A stretch of 64,000 bases of DNA from Methylobacterium nodulans ORS 2060 (GCF_000022085.1 NC_011892.1:124001-188000), one strand, 5' to 3'; shown: positions 45,997-55,293, counted from the stretch's first letter. Numbers and translations are program-made. The notes: generated from the letters alone by a model not told the origin.

Positions 45997-46614
45997 TTAG
46001 ACAAGCTGCAGTACATCGGCCACCGGACGGCGGGGCTTCTGCGGCCAGTTGCCCGGACACTCCGCGCCCACGGACAACAGCATCACGGGAACTTCGTCCT
46101 CGGCCAGTCCGAACTCGCGGTGCACCGCTTTGTCATCGAAACCGATCATCGGCGTCGAACCCAGGCCCCATGAGCGGGCCACATAGATCATCGCCGCCGC
46201 GCCGAAGGTGGCGGTGCGTACTGCTTCATCGCGCTGGCGCTGCGGGAAATCCTGATACAGACCGCGTGCGGGAATTTCCCAATCCGGCACCAAGTTTGCC
46301 GGCATGATGCCCGCTTCCACCACTGGGGCTGGGCGCTCTGGTATTACGTTGGAATCGGCTAACTGGCCGCAGATGATGAAGGTAACGGCTGCTTCGGTGA
46401 TCGCGGGCTGATTCCAGGCGATCGGACGTAGCCGAGCCTTGGCTTCAGGCGTGCGTACGGCGATGAAGCGCCAGTTCTGCAAGTGGAAGGATGTCGGCGC
46501 TGTGGTGCCGATTCGCACCAACTCGCGGATTTGGTCGTCGCTCAAGGTGGTGGCAGGGTCGTAATACTTGGTGCTGCTGCGGCTCAGGATACATTCGATG
46601 ACAGCGTTGGTCAT
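45997..46614 (-). CDS. Nitroreductase-family flavoprotein
   Basis: A 205-residue FMN enzyme: SRSSTKYYDPATTLSDDQIR, TTAPTSFHLQNWRFIAVR (FMN-binding), VRTATFGAAAMIYVARSWGL and GFDDKAVHREFGLAEDEVPV. It probably reduces nitroaromatics or quinones with NAD(P)H. The ATG at 46614 is preferred; the longer frame upstream has no family features. Confidence 0.9.
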   Translation of the reverse strand: MTNAVIECILSRSSTKYYDPATTLSDDQIRELVRIGTTAPTSFHLQNWRFIAVRTPEAKARLRPIAWNQPAITEAAVTFIICGQLADSNVIPERPAPVVEAGIMPANLVPDWEIPARGLYQDFPQRQRDEAVRTATFGAAAMIYVARSWGLGSTPMIGFDDKAVHREFGLAEDEVPVMLLSVGAECPGNWPQKPRRPVADVLQLV

Positions 46615-46823
46615 GGTTAGTCCTATGCGTGAAGGAATAAGGTTGAGGTACGAGAGTGCTTTCGCTCTCTTTGCTGGAGATGCTGCAGGGATGGAGCCCG
46701 TTCGACATCTCATGCCAGGGGCCATGGGTAGTTTCCCAGGTTGCCCCCGACGGATCTGATAGGACGCAGCCGGCCGATCTGGACAGCGCCGGCCGGCCGC
46801 GTGCATCGAAAGGTGCGTGTCGC

Positions 46824-47741
46824 TCACTGACGAACGCGGATGATTGTCTTCCCCCTGCGTCGCTCGGTCGGGTTTAAGGCGGCGAGGGCATCGTCGAGGG
46901 TTGAGACGTTGCCGATGTTCGTCCGCAGTCGTCCGTCCCGCACCCGCTGGACGATCTCACTCAGTTGGGCGCGATCGGACTCGACAACGAAGTCGACCGT
47001 CAGGCCGTCGGCGGGCCGCGCCTCGGGCGGCCCGACGATAGACACCAGTGTTCCTCCAGCTCGAATCAGGCGTGCGGACCGCTTGCCGATGTCGCCGCCG
47101 ATGACATCGAACACCAGATCGACGCCGCCGACGTCTTCCAGCGCGTCGTTGTCGAGGTCGACGAACTCCTGTGCGCCGAAGTCGAGCGCCTTCTGACGGT
47201 CGGCCGCGCGTCCGGTGCCGATGACATATGCACCGGCCTCGCGCGCGAATTGCGTCACCATCGTCCCGACTGCGCCTGCCGCGCCGTGCGCGAGGACGCT
47301 CTGCCCCGCCTGAAGGCGGCCGTGCTGGAACAGTCCCTGCCACGCGGTGAGGCCCGAGATTGGCAGGCTCGCGCCCACCGTGAAATCGACGTCGCCCGGG
47401 AGCGGCGCGAGGTTGCGTGCCTCTATGGCTACATACTCCGCCAGGGTACCGTCGCGATACCAGTCGGCGAGGCCGAACACTCGCTGTCCTACCGACAGGC
47501 CCGTCGTGCCGTAGCCGAGAGCAGTGACAACTCCGGCCAGCTCGTGGCCGGGGATCGACGGTGTTCGATCACGGTTACGGCGATCGGTCCAGGTCGAGGG
47601 CCACTCCATCTCGGTCGGGACGAATCCCGATGCATGAATCTGAACGATGACGTCGTTTATCGCTGCCGGCGGCTCGGGCCGCTCGGTCAGCTTCATCCCG
47701 GCCAATCCCGCGGCCTGGTCCGTTACCATGATTGCCTTCAT
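46824..47741 (-). CDS. Zinc-independent quinone oxidoreductase (MDR family)
   Basis: A 305-residue medium-chain dehydrogenase/reductase: IPGHELAGVVTALGYGTTGL, GASLPISGLTAWQGLFQHGR, and the Rossmann motif VLAHGAAGAVGTMVTQFARE. It lacks the structural-zinc cysteines, as in quinone reductases. Probably NADPH-dependent. First gene of the detoxification series in the direction of transcription, though ~200 bases separate it from the nitroreductase gene. Confidence 0.9.
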   Translation of the reverse strand: MKAIMVTDQAAGLAGMKLTERPEPPAAINDVIVQIHASGFVPTEMEWPSTWTDRRNRDRTPSIPGHELAGVVTALGYGTTGLSVGQRVFGLADWYRDGTLAEYVAIEARNLAPLPGDVDFTVGASLPISGLTAWQGLFQHGRLQAGQSVLAHGAAGAVGTMVTQFAREAGAYVIGTGRAADRQKALDFGAQEFVDLDNDALEDVGGVDLVFDVIGGDIGKRSARLIRAGGTLVSIVGPPEARPADGLTVDFVVESDRAQLSEIVQRVRDGRLRTNIGNVSTLDDALAALNPTERRRGKTIIRVRQ

Positions 47742-47794
47742 CGTCCACCTGCTTGTGTGTGGTAGCTCGTCATCTTCCGAATTCCTTTGCAGAC

Positions 47795-47885
47795 GGGCCA
47801 AAATAGGAAGCACGCGTGAAGTTCAGCGTGCTTGTAACCGCTCGAAAGTACCGAACCTGGTGGAGATCTATTGGATGTTCACCGT
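47795..47885 (-). pseudogene. LysR regulator, N-terminal scrap
   Basis: The minus strand reads IDLHQVRYFRAVTSTLNFTR and ASYF, the first ~25 residues of a LysR HTH, then breaks off. The usual ATG appears as ATA. It suggests a lost divergent regulator of the quinone oxidoreductase gene. Confidence 0.65.
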
Positions 47886-48316
47886 CAACTATTCCTGCCA
47901 CTACTGAGCACGTGTGATGGCGATGCCGCATCACGCGGCGCGCAGAAGCGCTACATCTGAAAACCACGTTGCCACCGGTGCCGGCGCGATGAAACCCGCG
48001 TCAGGCGTCCCTGGACGAGCGGACACGCATTGTGGACTCCAGAGCTGGCCAGCGCAGGATCAGTGCGCCAACCGTGCACGAAGCTGGCTGAGGACCGGCA
48101 AGAGCTCGGTTGGGTCGCAGCGTCGGGCGTGCACGAGCTCACGCGGCTTGCTTTCGGCCTTTGCTGTTTCCAGTTTTTTCTTCCGCCAGGCAGAGAGCTC
48201 AGCCAACGCTGAAATCATGACGTACAGTTTCAACAGATGAGCGGATGTCGCCAGCGGCATGCCCTTTTAAAATCGCATGCCTGACGGGAGAGATGCCCCG
48301 GAGCGCGGTGTTTGGT
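47886..48316. other. Stretch without a confident gene
   Basis: A minus-strand frame at 48060-48260 (MPLATSAHLLKLYVMISALA and onward, 66 residues) has protein-like composition but no recognisable family and no clear ribosome-binding site. I leave it unassigned. Confidence 0.35.
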
Positions 48317-49336
48317 TCAAGCGCCCTTATCACCCTCACCATTCTTCACGCGCTGCCGGTACTCGCTAGGATCAACGTTGTAGGCTTTGCGGAATGCTCG
48401 CACGAAGCTTGACCGGCTTTCGTAGCCGGCGTTGTAGGCCACAACGTCGACTGGGGCTGACGTCGTCGTGAGATCAAGCGCGGCCTGCCGCATCCTGAGG
48501 TCGCGAAGGATGCCCATCGGCGAACGGCCGAAGATCTCCGAGAACCGCGCCATGAATGCCGACCGGCTCAGACCCGCGCTGTGCGCCAGGCTCCGAACCG
48601 TATGGGCGGCCCCCGGACGCGCCACCATGTCGGCGAATGCGCGCGTGATCTGCCGGTCCGCGAGAATCGAAAACCGATCAGTCCAGCTGCGGGAGGACTT
48701 CATCGACCGCCTCACCAGGGCGACGATGACCTGCTTTAGCAGGGAAGCCGTCATGGCGCCCATGCCAATTTCCTGCGCGCAAAGCTCCTCGATCGCTTCG
48801 CGAAGCTTCAGGTCGATCTTGTCCGTCGGCTCGAATTTCTCGACCACGGGCTCATGCAATTCGCGAAACAATCCGACGGATTGTCCGAAGGATGCGTTGA
48901 AGAAGCCGCAGATCTGGATGACCTCGGGCTGCTCGGTCGGCATTCCGATGCGCAACACGCCGTCATGCCGCTTCCAGCAATCGCGGGAGATGAGCCTCTT
49001 CGGGCCGCTGGCTCCGTCGACTTCGATCGCGAACGGGGTATTCGGAGGCTTGATGATGAGCAGATGGGGCTCGAGCGACATCGAAGGCCCATTGCCGATC
49101 GAGATTCGTCCCCTGCCACTGATTGTGTAATGGATCGCGGGCGCGTCGATCGTCCCCATCTCGGCACGATAGCCTGATGGAATCAGCATCTCGGTGAGCG
49201 CGATGACATCGATCTCAAGTGCCTGCATCAGGTTGTTGAGGTCGGCGGTGGCGAGCTTCGTGGCAGAGACGGCGATCATCGAATCGGTCCCCTCCCCCTG
49301 TCCGCTTCCGGCCGGCGATTTGGTCGTGTTTTGCAT
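48317..49336 (-). CDS. AraC-family regulator with cupin-type sensor domain
   Basis: A 339-residue protein. The N-terminal AraC_binding/cupin_6-like domain spans ~25-210 (PAIHYTISGRGRISIGNGPS, LLIIKPPNTPFAIEVDG). The C-terminal double HTH covers ~235-330 (VRSLAHSAGLSRSAFMARFS; VDVVAYNAGYESRSSFVRAF). AraC proteins with this sensor include RclR, which detects reactive chlorine by cysteine oxidation; this protein has a few cysteines, such as SRDCWKRHDG and QICGFFN. It is the likely regulator of the minus-strand detoxification cluster downstream. Confidence 0.88.
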   Translation of the reverse strand: MQNTTKSPAGSGQGEGTDSMIAVSATKLATADLNNLMQALEIDVIALTEMLIPSGYRAEMGTIDAPAIHYTISGRGRISIGNGPSMSLEPHLLIIKPPNTPFAIEVDGASGPKRLISRDCWKRHDGVLRIGMPTEQPEVIQICGFFNASFGQSVGLFRELHEPVVEKFEPTDKIDLKLREAIEELCAQEIGMGAMTASLLKQVIVALVRRSMKSSRSWTDRFSILADRQITRAFADMVARPGAAHTVRSLAHSAGLSRSAFMARFSEIFGRSPMGILRDLRMRQAALDLTTTSAPVDVVAYNAGYESRSSFVRAFRKAYNVDPSEYRQRVKNGEGDKGA

Positions 49337-49486
49337 AGCAACCTGCTTACAAGATCAAACCGTGAATCTGGTAGTCGAATCATGTCTTCATTGCTTGAAC
49401 TGGATCTTAGGGCACGCCGAAAGGACTCTCTGCTGCGGCCGGTCGGTTAGATATGCAGGTCGATCTGAGGGCGGGAGGGTGCGCTA

Positions 49487-50544
49487 GAGCGGGGTCCGAG
49501 CGGGTTGAAACCGTGGTGATGGCAACGCGTTGGCCGGTCCCCGGGGGGGCGGCTCAACGGAGGTGGCCCATGCCCTCAGCTTTGTCTGTCGACCTGCGCC
49601 AGCGCGTCGTCTCGGCCGTTGCAGAAGGCGCCTCCTGCCATCAGGCCGCCGCGCGCTTCGGGGTCAGCGTGGCCAGCGTCAGCCGCTGGTCCAGGCAGCA
49701 GGAGGGCCAGGGAGATGTCACGCCCAAGCCCATGGGCGGCGACCAGCGCTCGCAGCGCATCGAGGCTCATGCCGAGCTCATCCTGCAGACCTACCAAGCC
49801 CACCCGCAGAGCTTCCTGCATGAGCTCTGCGAGACGCTCCAGGAGCAAGGCGTTCCGGTCAGCCGCAGTAGCCTGTCGCGCTTCTTCGCCCGGCACCGCA
49901 TCACGCGGAAAAAAGGGCGACGTACGCAGCTGAGCAGGAGCGGGAGGATGTAAAGGCGGCTCGTGAGGCGTGGTTTGCCGGCCAGCTTGAGCTGGATCCG
50001 GAGCGACTGGTGTTCCTGGATGAGACCGCCGCCACCACCAGCATGGTCCGCCGCTACGGCTGGGCCCCGCGCGGCGAGCGTTGCCGCCTCGCGGCACCCG
50101 CAGGGCACTGGAAAACCACCACTGTGATTGCCGGGCTGCGCACGAGCGGGCCTGACGCGATCGCTCTGCTGGACGGCCCTGTGACGGGCGAACGCTTCCG
50201 CGCCTACGTGACCGACACCCTGGTCCCCACCCTGAGACCCGGCGACACCGTGATCCTGGACAATCTGGGCGCTCACAAGGTGGCCGGCGTGCGCGAGGCG
50301 ATCGCGGCAACCGGGGCCCGGCTGCTTTATCTTCCTCCGTACTCACCTGAGTTCAACCCGATTGAGCAGGCCTTCGCCAAGCTGAAAGCGCTGTTGCGCA
50401 GGGCGGCGGCCCGCAGTGTCAGTGAACTCTGGGCGGCGATCCACCAAGCCTTCAAATGCTTCTCGCCGGCTGAGTGCCGCAACTACTTCACAGCTGCTGG
50501 ATACGAGGATGATGCTTACGCTTCAACCTGATCGGGAGCGGCTC
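49487..50544 (+). mobile_element. IS630-family element flanked by TA
   Basis: Inverted ends GAGCGGGGTCC... and ...GGGAGCGGCTC bound 1058 bp, with TA directly outside on both sides (49485-49486 and 50545-50546), the expected IS630 target duplication. The right TA is part of the CTAG into which the next IS has inserted. Confidence 0.85.
49570..50531 (+). CDS. IS630-family transposase, two frames joined at a poly-A site
   Basis: Frame one begins MPSALSVDLRQRVVSAVAEG with the HTH (CHQAAARFGVSVASVSRW) and runs to HRITRKK. At CGGAAAAAAGGG (49908-49919) the protein must move to the -1 frame to continue ATYAAEQEREDVKAAREAWF, LVFLDETAATTSMVRRYGWA, GDTVILDNLGAHKVAGVREA and LPPYSPEFNPIEQAFAKLKA, the DDE triad. 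Otherwise frame one stops at 49953. The join point is equivalent to that in the copy at 40405. Confidence 0.8.
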
Positions 50545-50547
50545 TAG

Positions 50548-52013
50548 GAGCCCGTCCGAGTAAGTACCTCGACGGCGGCGCTTTGGGATGATTCACTCGG
50601 CTCATGGCCAAGGTGTTTCGCTCCTGGGACGTCGATCAGGGCTGGCTGCTGCCACCCTCGCTGCATGAGTTCGTGCCGCCCGGGCACATGGCGCACTTCG
50701 TGCGCGATACGGTGCGCGAGGCGCTCGACCTCTCAGCCATTCTCGACACCTACACCGAGGAGCGCGGCTACCCGCCCTACCATCCCGGCATGATGGTGGC
50801 CCTGCTCCTCTACGGCTACAGCCGCGGTCTGTACTCGTCGCGTCAGCTCGCCCGCGCCTGCGAGGAGCGGGTTGACTTCATGGCCGTGACCGGCCTGAAC
50901 CGGCCCGACTTCCGCACCATCGCTGACTTCCGCAAGCGGCATCTGACGGCGCTCTCGGACCTGTTCGTGCAGGTGCTGCGGCTGTGCCGGGCGGCCGGGC
51001 TGGTCGGCTTTGCCCACGTGGCGGTGGACGGCACCAAGCTGAAGGCCAACGCCTCGCGCCACAAGGCGATGAGCTACGGCCGGATGAAGGCGGCCGAGTC
51101 GACGCTGGCCGCCGAGGTCGAGGCTTGGCTGGATCAAGCGCGCGAGGCCGACGCGGCGGAGGATCGGGCTCATGGGACCGACCATCGTGGCGACGAGACA
51201 CCGGCCTGGATGGCCGACAAGCAGCGGCGGCTGGAGACGATCCGCGCCGCCAAGGCCGCGTTGGAGGCAGAGGCTGCCGATCCGCCCGATCCGGAGGACG
51301 AGGACGGGCCGGGGGCCTCGTCGGGCATGCGCTGGCAAGGTCGGCCCTTGCGGGGCGAGGACGGCGGTCCGCCCGACCGGGCGCAGCGCAACTTCACCGA
51401 CCCGGACAGCCGCATCCTGCCCACGCGCGACGGGTTCGTGCAGGGCTACAACGGCCAGATTGCGGTTGATGCGGCCCATCAGGTGATCGTCGCGCATCGG
51501 CTCGTGACGAACCCCGCCGACTCGCGCGCTCTCGTGCCGCTCGTCGACGGCGTCTGCACCCATCTCGGGCGCAAGCCGCGGGAGGTCTCCGGAGATGCCG
51601 GCTTTGCCACCGAGGCGAACCTGGCCGCGCTGCAGGAGCGACGGATCACAGCCTATCTCGCTCCGGGCCGTGCCCGTCACGGCGAGGCGGATGCAGCAGG
51701 TCGCCGGAGGCTGACGAAGATGCCCCTGATGAGCGCGATGGCCGTCCGCCTGAAGCGGGCTGGGCGCCGGAGCCGTTACCGTCTCAGGAAGCAGGTCGTC
51801 GAGCCGGTGTTCGGGCAGATCAAGCAGGCCAGAGGCTTCCGACAGTTCCTGCTACGTGGGCTCGATCAGGTCCGCGGCGAGTGGGCGATGATCTGCACCG
51901 CCCATAACCTCCTGAAGCTGGCGCAGGCCGCGCGCTGAGCCTGTGGCGCAGGAGCCATCCGCCCAGATCTCAACCTTAGTCCCAACGCATCAAACCGTTA
52001 CTCGGACGGGCTC
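50548..52013 (+). mobile_element. IS1182-family element in a CTAG target
   Basis: Perfect inverted ends GAGCCCGTCCGAGTAA and TTACTCGGACGGGCTC close to each border, with CTAG immediately outside on both sides (50544-50547 and 52014-52017). IS1182 elements often duplicate a 4-bp CTAG. The left CTAG comes from the end of the adjoining IS630. Confidence 0.9.
50604..51938 (+). CDS. IS1182-family transposase
   Basis: A 444-residue transposase: DUF772 N-terminus (FVPPGHMAHFVRDTVREALD; YGYSRGLYSSRQLARACEER), the catalytic VAVDGTKLKANASRHKAMSY, NGQIAVDAAHQVIVAHRLVT, EVSGDAGFATEANLAALQER and YRLRKQVVEPVFGQIKQARG, which closes the DDE site. The frame and both ends are intact, so it is likely to be active. 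Confidence 0.93.
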   Translation: MAKVFRSWDVDQGWLLPPSLHEFVPPGHMAHFVRDTVREALDLSAILDTYTEERGYPPYHPGMMVALLLYGYSRGLYSSRQLARACEERVDFMAVTGLNRPDFRTIADFRKRHLTALSDLFVQVLRLCRAAGLVGFAHVAVDGTKLKANASRHKAMSYGRMKAAESTLAAEVEAWLDQAREADAAEDRAHGTDHRGDETPAWMADKQRRLETIRAAKAALEAEAADPPDPEDEDGPGASSGMRWQGRPLRGEDGGPPDRAQRNFTDPDSRILPTRDGFVQGYNGQIAVDAAHQVIVAHRLVTNPADSRALVPLVDGVCTHLGRKPREVSGDAGFATEANLAALQERRITAYLAPGRARHGEADAAGRRRLTKMPLMSAMAVRLKRAGRRSRYRLRKQVVEPVFGQIKQARGFRQFLLRGLDQVRGEWAMICTAHNLLKLAQAAR

Positions 52014-52017
52014 CTAG

Positions 52018-52163
52018 TGTGGGTAATTGCGGTTTGGTTGCTCATGAGGGGCTCCTGTCCGAGACGGGGTGGCCCCACGATCTTCAGACAGGCCCCACTG
52101 GGCCGACCATCTCATCGGCATTGCTGGCCACCCCTACTGCGGAAGCGGTTTAGCTCAGTGGCC
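52018..52163. other. Short stretch between two IS elements
   Basis: No gene is present. GGGGCTCCTGTCCGAGACGG resembles an IS end, but I cannot pair it with a partner. Confidence 0.3.
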
Positions 52164-52979
52164 GGGCTTGTCACGTTGTCGGAATAGCCGCGAGAAAACC
52201 GACGTTGGCCCCTTTCAGGCCGGCGCGCCCGCCGCACCGCGCCACATCGCGAACGCCTCGGCTCGGAAGAGCCGGTGCGTGCGAGCCGAGACGAGGTGAC
52301 GAGGAACGGTGAAGGTGTTGTAGGTGGCCGCGGGCATCGACAAGACCCGCTGGGCTGAGCCAGGCGACTCGAAGCCCTGCAACTTCGCCTCTCGTCGTCG
52401 CACCGGCACATGCGAGCTCTCCGCCCGGTTGTTCGCCCGCTTGCGCTGGACGTGATCCACTCGGCTCAGCTTCATCTCACGAAGCGCGGCTCCGTAGGCC
52501 GGGCACTTGTCCGTGACCCAGGTCTCCGGTGCCATGCCCTGCTTCTTCAGAAGCTTGCGCATCAGCTTCTGAGCCGCGCGCCTGTCCCGCTTGGTCTGGA
52601 GCAGCACGTCCAGCACCTCGCCTTCGGCGTCCACGGCCCGCCACAGGTCCATCTGCGTGCCGCTGATGCGCACGAACACCTCGTCGAGGTGCCATCGCGC
52701 GTGCGGCTTGGGGCGGCGGGCTCGCAGCCCGCGTGCGATCGTCGGACCGAAGGTGAGAACCCAGCGTCGGATGCTCTCGTACGTCACTGTGATCCCCCGC
52801 TCGGCCAGGAGTTCTTCGACGTCGCGAAAGCGGAGGGTGAACCGGAGATACAACCACACAGCGCGTTGGATGATGTCACGCGGGAAGCGGTAGCCGGAGT
52901 ACGAGAGCACGGTCATGCGACCCGGCTACGCTGCGCGCCAGCCCTCCGCAAGCCAGCGCCCAACCAACGTGACAAGCCC
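52164..52979 (-). mobile_element. IS6-family element, intact
   Basis: Perfect 15-bp ends GGGCTTGTCACGTTG (52164-52178) and CAACGTGACAAGCCC (52965-52979) enclose one transposase gene. The eight flanking bases differ on the two sides, so there has been deletion or co-integrate resolution next to it. Confidence 0.9.
52215..52916 (-). CDS. IS6-family transposase
   Basis: A 233-residue IS6 transposase with intact DDE residues (WHLDEVFVRISG, WVTDKCPAYGAAL, NNRAESSHVPVRRRE), the N-terminal GYRFPRDIIQRAVWLYLRFT and the usual end TYNTFTVPRHL...FRAEAFAMWR. With both inverted repeats present it is probably active and could have driven the co-integrate-type rearrangements seen nearby. Confidence 0.93.
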   Translation of the reverse strand: MTVLSYSGYRFPRDIIQRAVWLYLRFTLRFRDVEELLAERGITVTYESIRRWVLTFGPTIARGLRARRPKPHARWHLDEVFVRISGTQMDLWRAVDAEGEVLDVLLQTKRDRRAAQKLMRKLLKKQGMAPETWVTDKCPAYGAALREMKLSRVDHVQRKRANNRAESSHVPVRRREAKLQGFESPGSAQRVLSMPAATYNTFTVPRHLVSARTHRLFRAEAFAMWRGAAGAPA

Positions 52980-52981
52980 CC

Positions 52982-53744
52982 GGCGTCGACTACGATTGGG
53001 CGACACACGATCTGTTTCCGACCTTCAAGCTCGATTTCCGCCCCGCCGCGGGCTACCTCGATCGCGTCGCCGCCCGAAGGCCGCCAGCCGCGCGGGATGA
53101 GCTGCGAGCCGCCCAGATCCGCCCGAACCTTCGATGCGCTCCTCACGCTGCCGTTGCGCGCCCTATCGGTCCTCGCCGAGACCTTCCCGTTCCAGGTGAG
53201 CCTGCGGGAGGAGTCGCACACCATCGGCAACCTCGATCCGCCGCGCCCGGCGGCTGGTGTGCTCGCAGACGCGCAGCCCTCCGCCGCCCCCTTCGGAACG
53301 ACCCACGAACTGCTGGGATTGCACGATGCGGGCGTGGAGCGCCACCACCCCTACGCGACCCTCGCGGACGCCGCGATCGACTGCCCGCGCGCGGATCGCT
53401 GGCTGAGCCGGGCGCGGGCGCGCCAGCAGGGCCGGTACGGAGCGTTTTGGGACAGCGAGGATCTCGCCTCGGTCGATGCCGCCGATCCGGGCCTTGGGAG
53501 GCCGGCGGCGCGCTTCCTGCACGGGCTCAACCTGACCGGCATCGCGCCGATCACCCTGGCCAACGATCCCTTCTGGAACGTGCGCGCGTTCGACAACGCG
53601 CTGTCGCGCCACGACGGGTACCGCCTGTCCTCCTTCATCTGCGCCATGAACCAGCTCGTGCTGGACGACATTACGGAGTCCGCGCCGCGCATGATCGACA
53701 CGATGGGCGTTCCGGACCGACAAGACTTCGATGCAAGGCCCTGA
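52982..53744 (+). pseudogene. Unrecognised gene, 5'-truncated and frameshifted
   Basis: Two plus-strand frames have native codon use. The first (GVDYDWATHDLFPTFKLDFR, then PAAGYLDRVAARRP) runs from the IS6 border to about 53080. A second frame carries on from about 53110: LTLPLRALSVLAETFPFQVS, GRYGAFWDSEDLASVDAADP, LTGIAPITLANDPFWNVRAF and LSSFICAMNQLVLDDITESA, to the stop at 53744. The start is lost to the IS6 element. I do not recognise the family and give no function. Confidence 0.45.
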
Positions 53745-54076
53745 TCTCTCACCAGCAGAAGCTTGCGGCAAACTCAGACGCGCCGCTCAAATCTAGCAAG
53801 AGTGGTCCACTTCCTTGACGTCTTGCGTGATGTGGGGCGACGACAGCAGTGAAACTCAGAGATCAGGTGGAATTCCGCTCGCGTTAACTTGTTCGCCTAT
53901 GCGCCACGAACCGACCTTCGATCCATGCCGTCGGAATGGCTGCTCGACACCCAACAGCGGACCTCTCGAAAACTCAAAGATTCAGCTCTGGCCCTCATCC
54001 CGTCCGCACAAGGACGTGTACTGAGGTTGAGTTGTGCACATGTCGAGATAGTCGGTCCGCCATCACCGGAAAGCCG
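53745..54076. other. Stretch without a gene
   Basis: Base composition is lower in GC than the flanks. No frame has family features. The right end is the target site of the MITE at 54085. Confidence 0.4.
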
Positions 54077-54084
54077 TCCCAGCT

Positions 54085-54277
54085 GGCTCTTCGCCAACTT
54101 TCGTGGAGCGGCTTAAGCCATTCGGGACATGGAGCTTCTACACACGCCCGGTGGGACCCTCTCTGCGTCTACGAGGACCGGCTCTGCGTCTACGGAGGGC
54201 AGGCCTTTGCGGCGCGACCGGCGGGATCTGGGCATCGACCTTCTGCCCACCATTTCCACGAAAGTTGGCGAAGAGCC
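54085..54277. mobile_element. 193-bp MITE, ISL3-like, with 8-bp target duplication
   Basis: Perfect 23-bp terminal inverted repeats occupy 54085-54107 and 54255-54277, beginning GGCTCTTCGCC. The direct repeats TCCCAGCT at 54077-54084 and 54278-54285 are a perfect 8-bp target duplication. GGCTCTTC-type ends with 8-bp duplications are characteristic of ISL3 elements. No transposase is present inside or elsewhere in the window. Confidence 0.88.
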
Positions 54278-54283
54278 TCCCAG

Positions 54284-54560
54284 CTAGCCCACCCGGGACA
54301 CGGTGACGGGCACGCGATGGACCTCATTGCGCAAGCCACCCATCGGCTGCGTCCGGAACGCGGCATCTGTCGCGCGGCACATCAGCGTCACCGGGCCGTC
54401 GGAGGCGAAGGCCAAGGCGCAGCTTCGCTCCCGCCAGCCGTGCCCGTTCCGAGGTGCCAGGGCGGCGCCCGTCCAGGTGCGCCCGCCGTCACCGCTCACC
54501 TACACCTCGGTCACCGGCGTATTCCCCCAGGCCCGGCCGCGGACTTCGAGATATCGAGGT
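54284..54560 (-). pseudogene. Sulfite-oxidase-like molybdoenzyme, C-terminal relic
   Basis: The minus strand reads EVRGRAWGNTPVTEV, a TAG at 54502-54500, then VSGDGGRTWTGAALAPRNGH, VTLMCRATDAAFRTQPMGGL and RNEVHRVPVTVSRVG. This is the dimerisation domain at the C-terminus of sulfite-oxidase-family proteins. The molybdopterin domain is missing. The natural stop codon overlaps the MITE target site. Confidence 0.8.
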
Positions 54561-54564
54561 TGCC

Positions 54565-55161
54565 CTATGGCGTGCGGCCAGGCGGCAGGATCATTGCCGT
54601 GTCTGGGTCCGTAACATCGCCCTCCTGCTGCTGCTCGATCCTGAGCTTCGCCGCGATCTCGGGCGTCTTGCCGTTCGCCAGGTCGCGCTCGGCCGCCACC
54701 TGGGCGTCGCGGGCCTGCTCGGCATTCATCTCACCCCGCACGACCGCCCGCGCGAGGTTGAGGGACAGGATGTTCTCGGCTTCGCTGGCGCCGAAAGCGG
54801 TGAGCGTGCCCCGGGTCCGGTCGGGAATGACACTGCCGTTGAAGGTCGCCACCGCGCTATAGAGGTTCAGCGGCACCTTGTAGGGCAGGCTCTGCTCTAG
54901 CACGTCCTGGTGCTTGACCGGGAAGTCGTGCTCCGCGCCGAGCTTGTGCACGACGGTGCGGATCCACGGCCCGTTCCGATACCAGATCAGCAGGGTCGCG
55001 GTCTGCTCCTGGGGCGGACCGTACTTCGCCACGATCGCGTCCGCGGCTGCCCGTGAGGCCGCGGGCCAGTCCTGTGCCGGTCGCTCCTCGGCGCTGGCCC
55101 TCCCGACCGCGACGGCGAGGACCAGCGCGGCGGTTAGATGGACGCTCTTCGGAGACGGCAT
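54565..55161 (-). CDS. Secreted protein of unknown function next to the molybdenum oxidoreductase
   Basis: A 198-residue protein with signal peptide (MPSPKSVHLTAALVLAVAVG, then RASA). The mature part contains ADAIVAKYGPPQEQTATLLI, WYRNGPWIRTVVHKLGAEHD, FPVKHQDVLEQSLPYKVPLN and a polar C-terminus. GGGAGG precedes the ATG. It is divergent from the (2Fe-2S) subunit gene, with ~130 bases between the starts. I know of no defined role. Confidence 0.65.
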   Translation of the reverse strand: MPSPKSVHLTAALVLAVAVGRASAEERPAQDWPAASRAAADAIVAKYGPPQEQTATLLIWYRNGPWIRTVVHKLGAEHDFPVKHQDVLEQSLPYKVPLNLYSAVATFNGSVIPDRTRGTLTAFGASEAENILSLNLARAVVRGEMNAEQARDAQVAAERDLANGKTPEIAAKLRIEQQQEGDVTDPDTAMILPPGRTP

Positions 55162-55293
55162 TGACGCTCCCTCCCGCGAGGGCCGAACCGGGGGCGCGGC
55201 CCTGACGGACGATGCCCGCCACCCGATCGCATTGCCTCGAAACTGCACCAGATACAGGCGGGCGAGACCACAATGGTTCCCGGGAGACGCCCC

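Noticed and set aside
48060..48260. A 66-residue minus-strand protein upstream of the quinone reductase region
   Set aside because: Composition is plausible but there is no ribosome-binding site, family match or conserved context, so it is left as unassigned.
52156..52987. Target-site duplication of the IS6 element at 52164-52979
   Set aside because: The eight bases on the left and right sides do not match.
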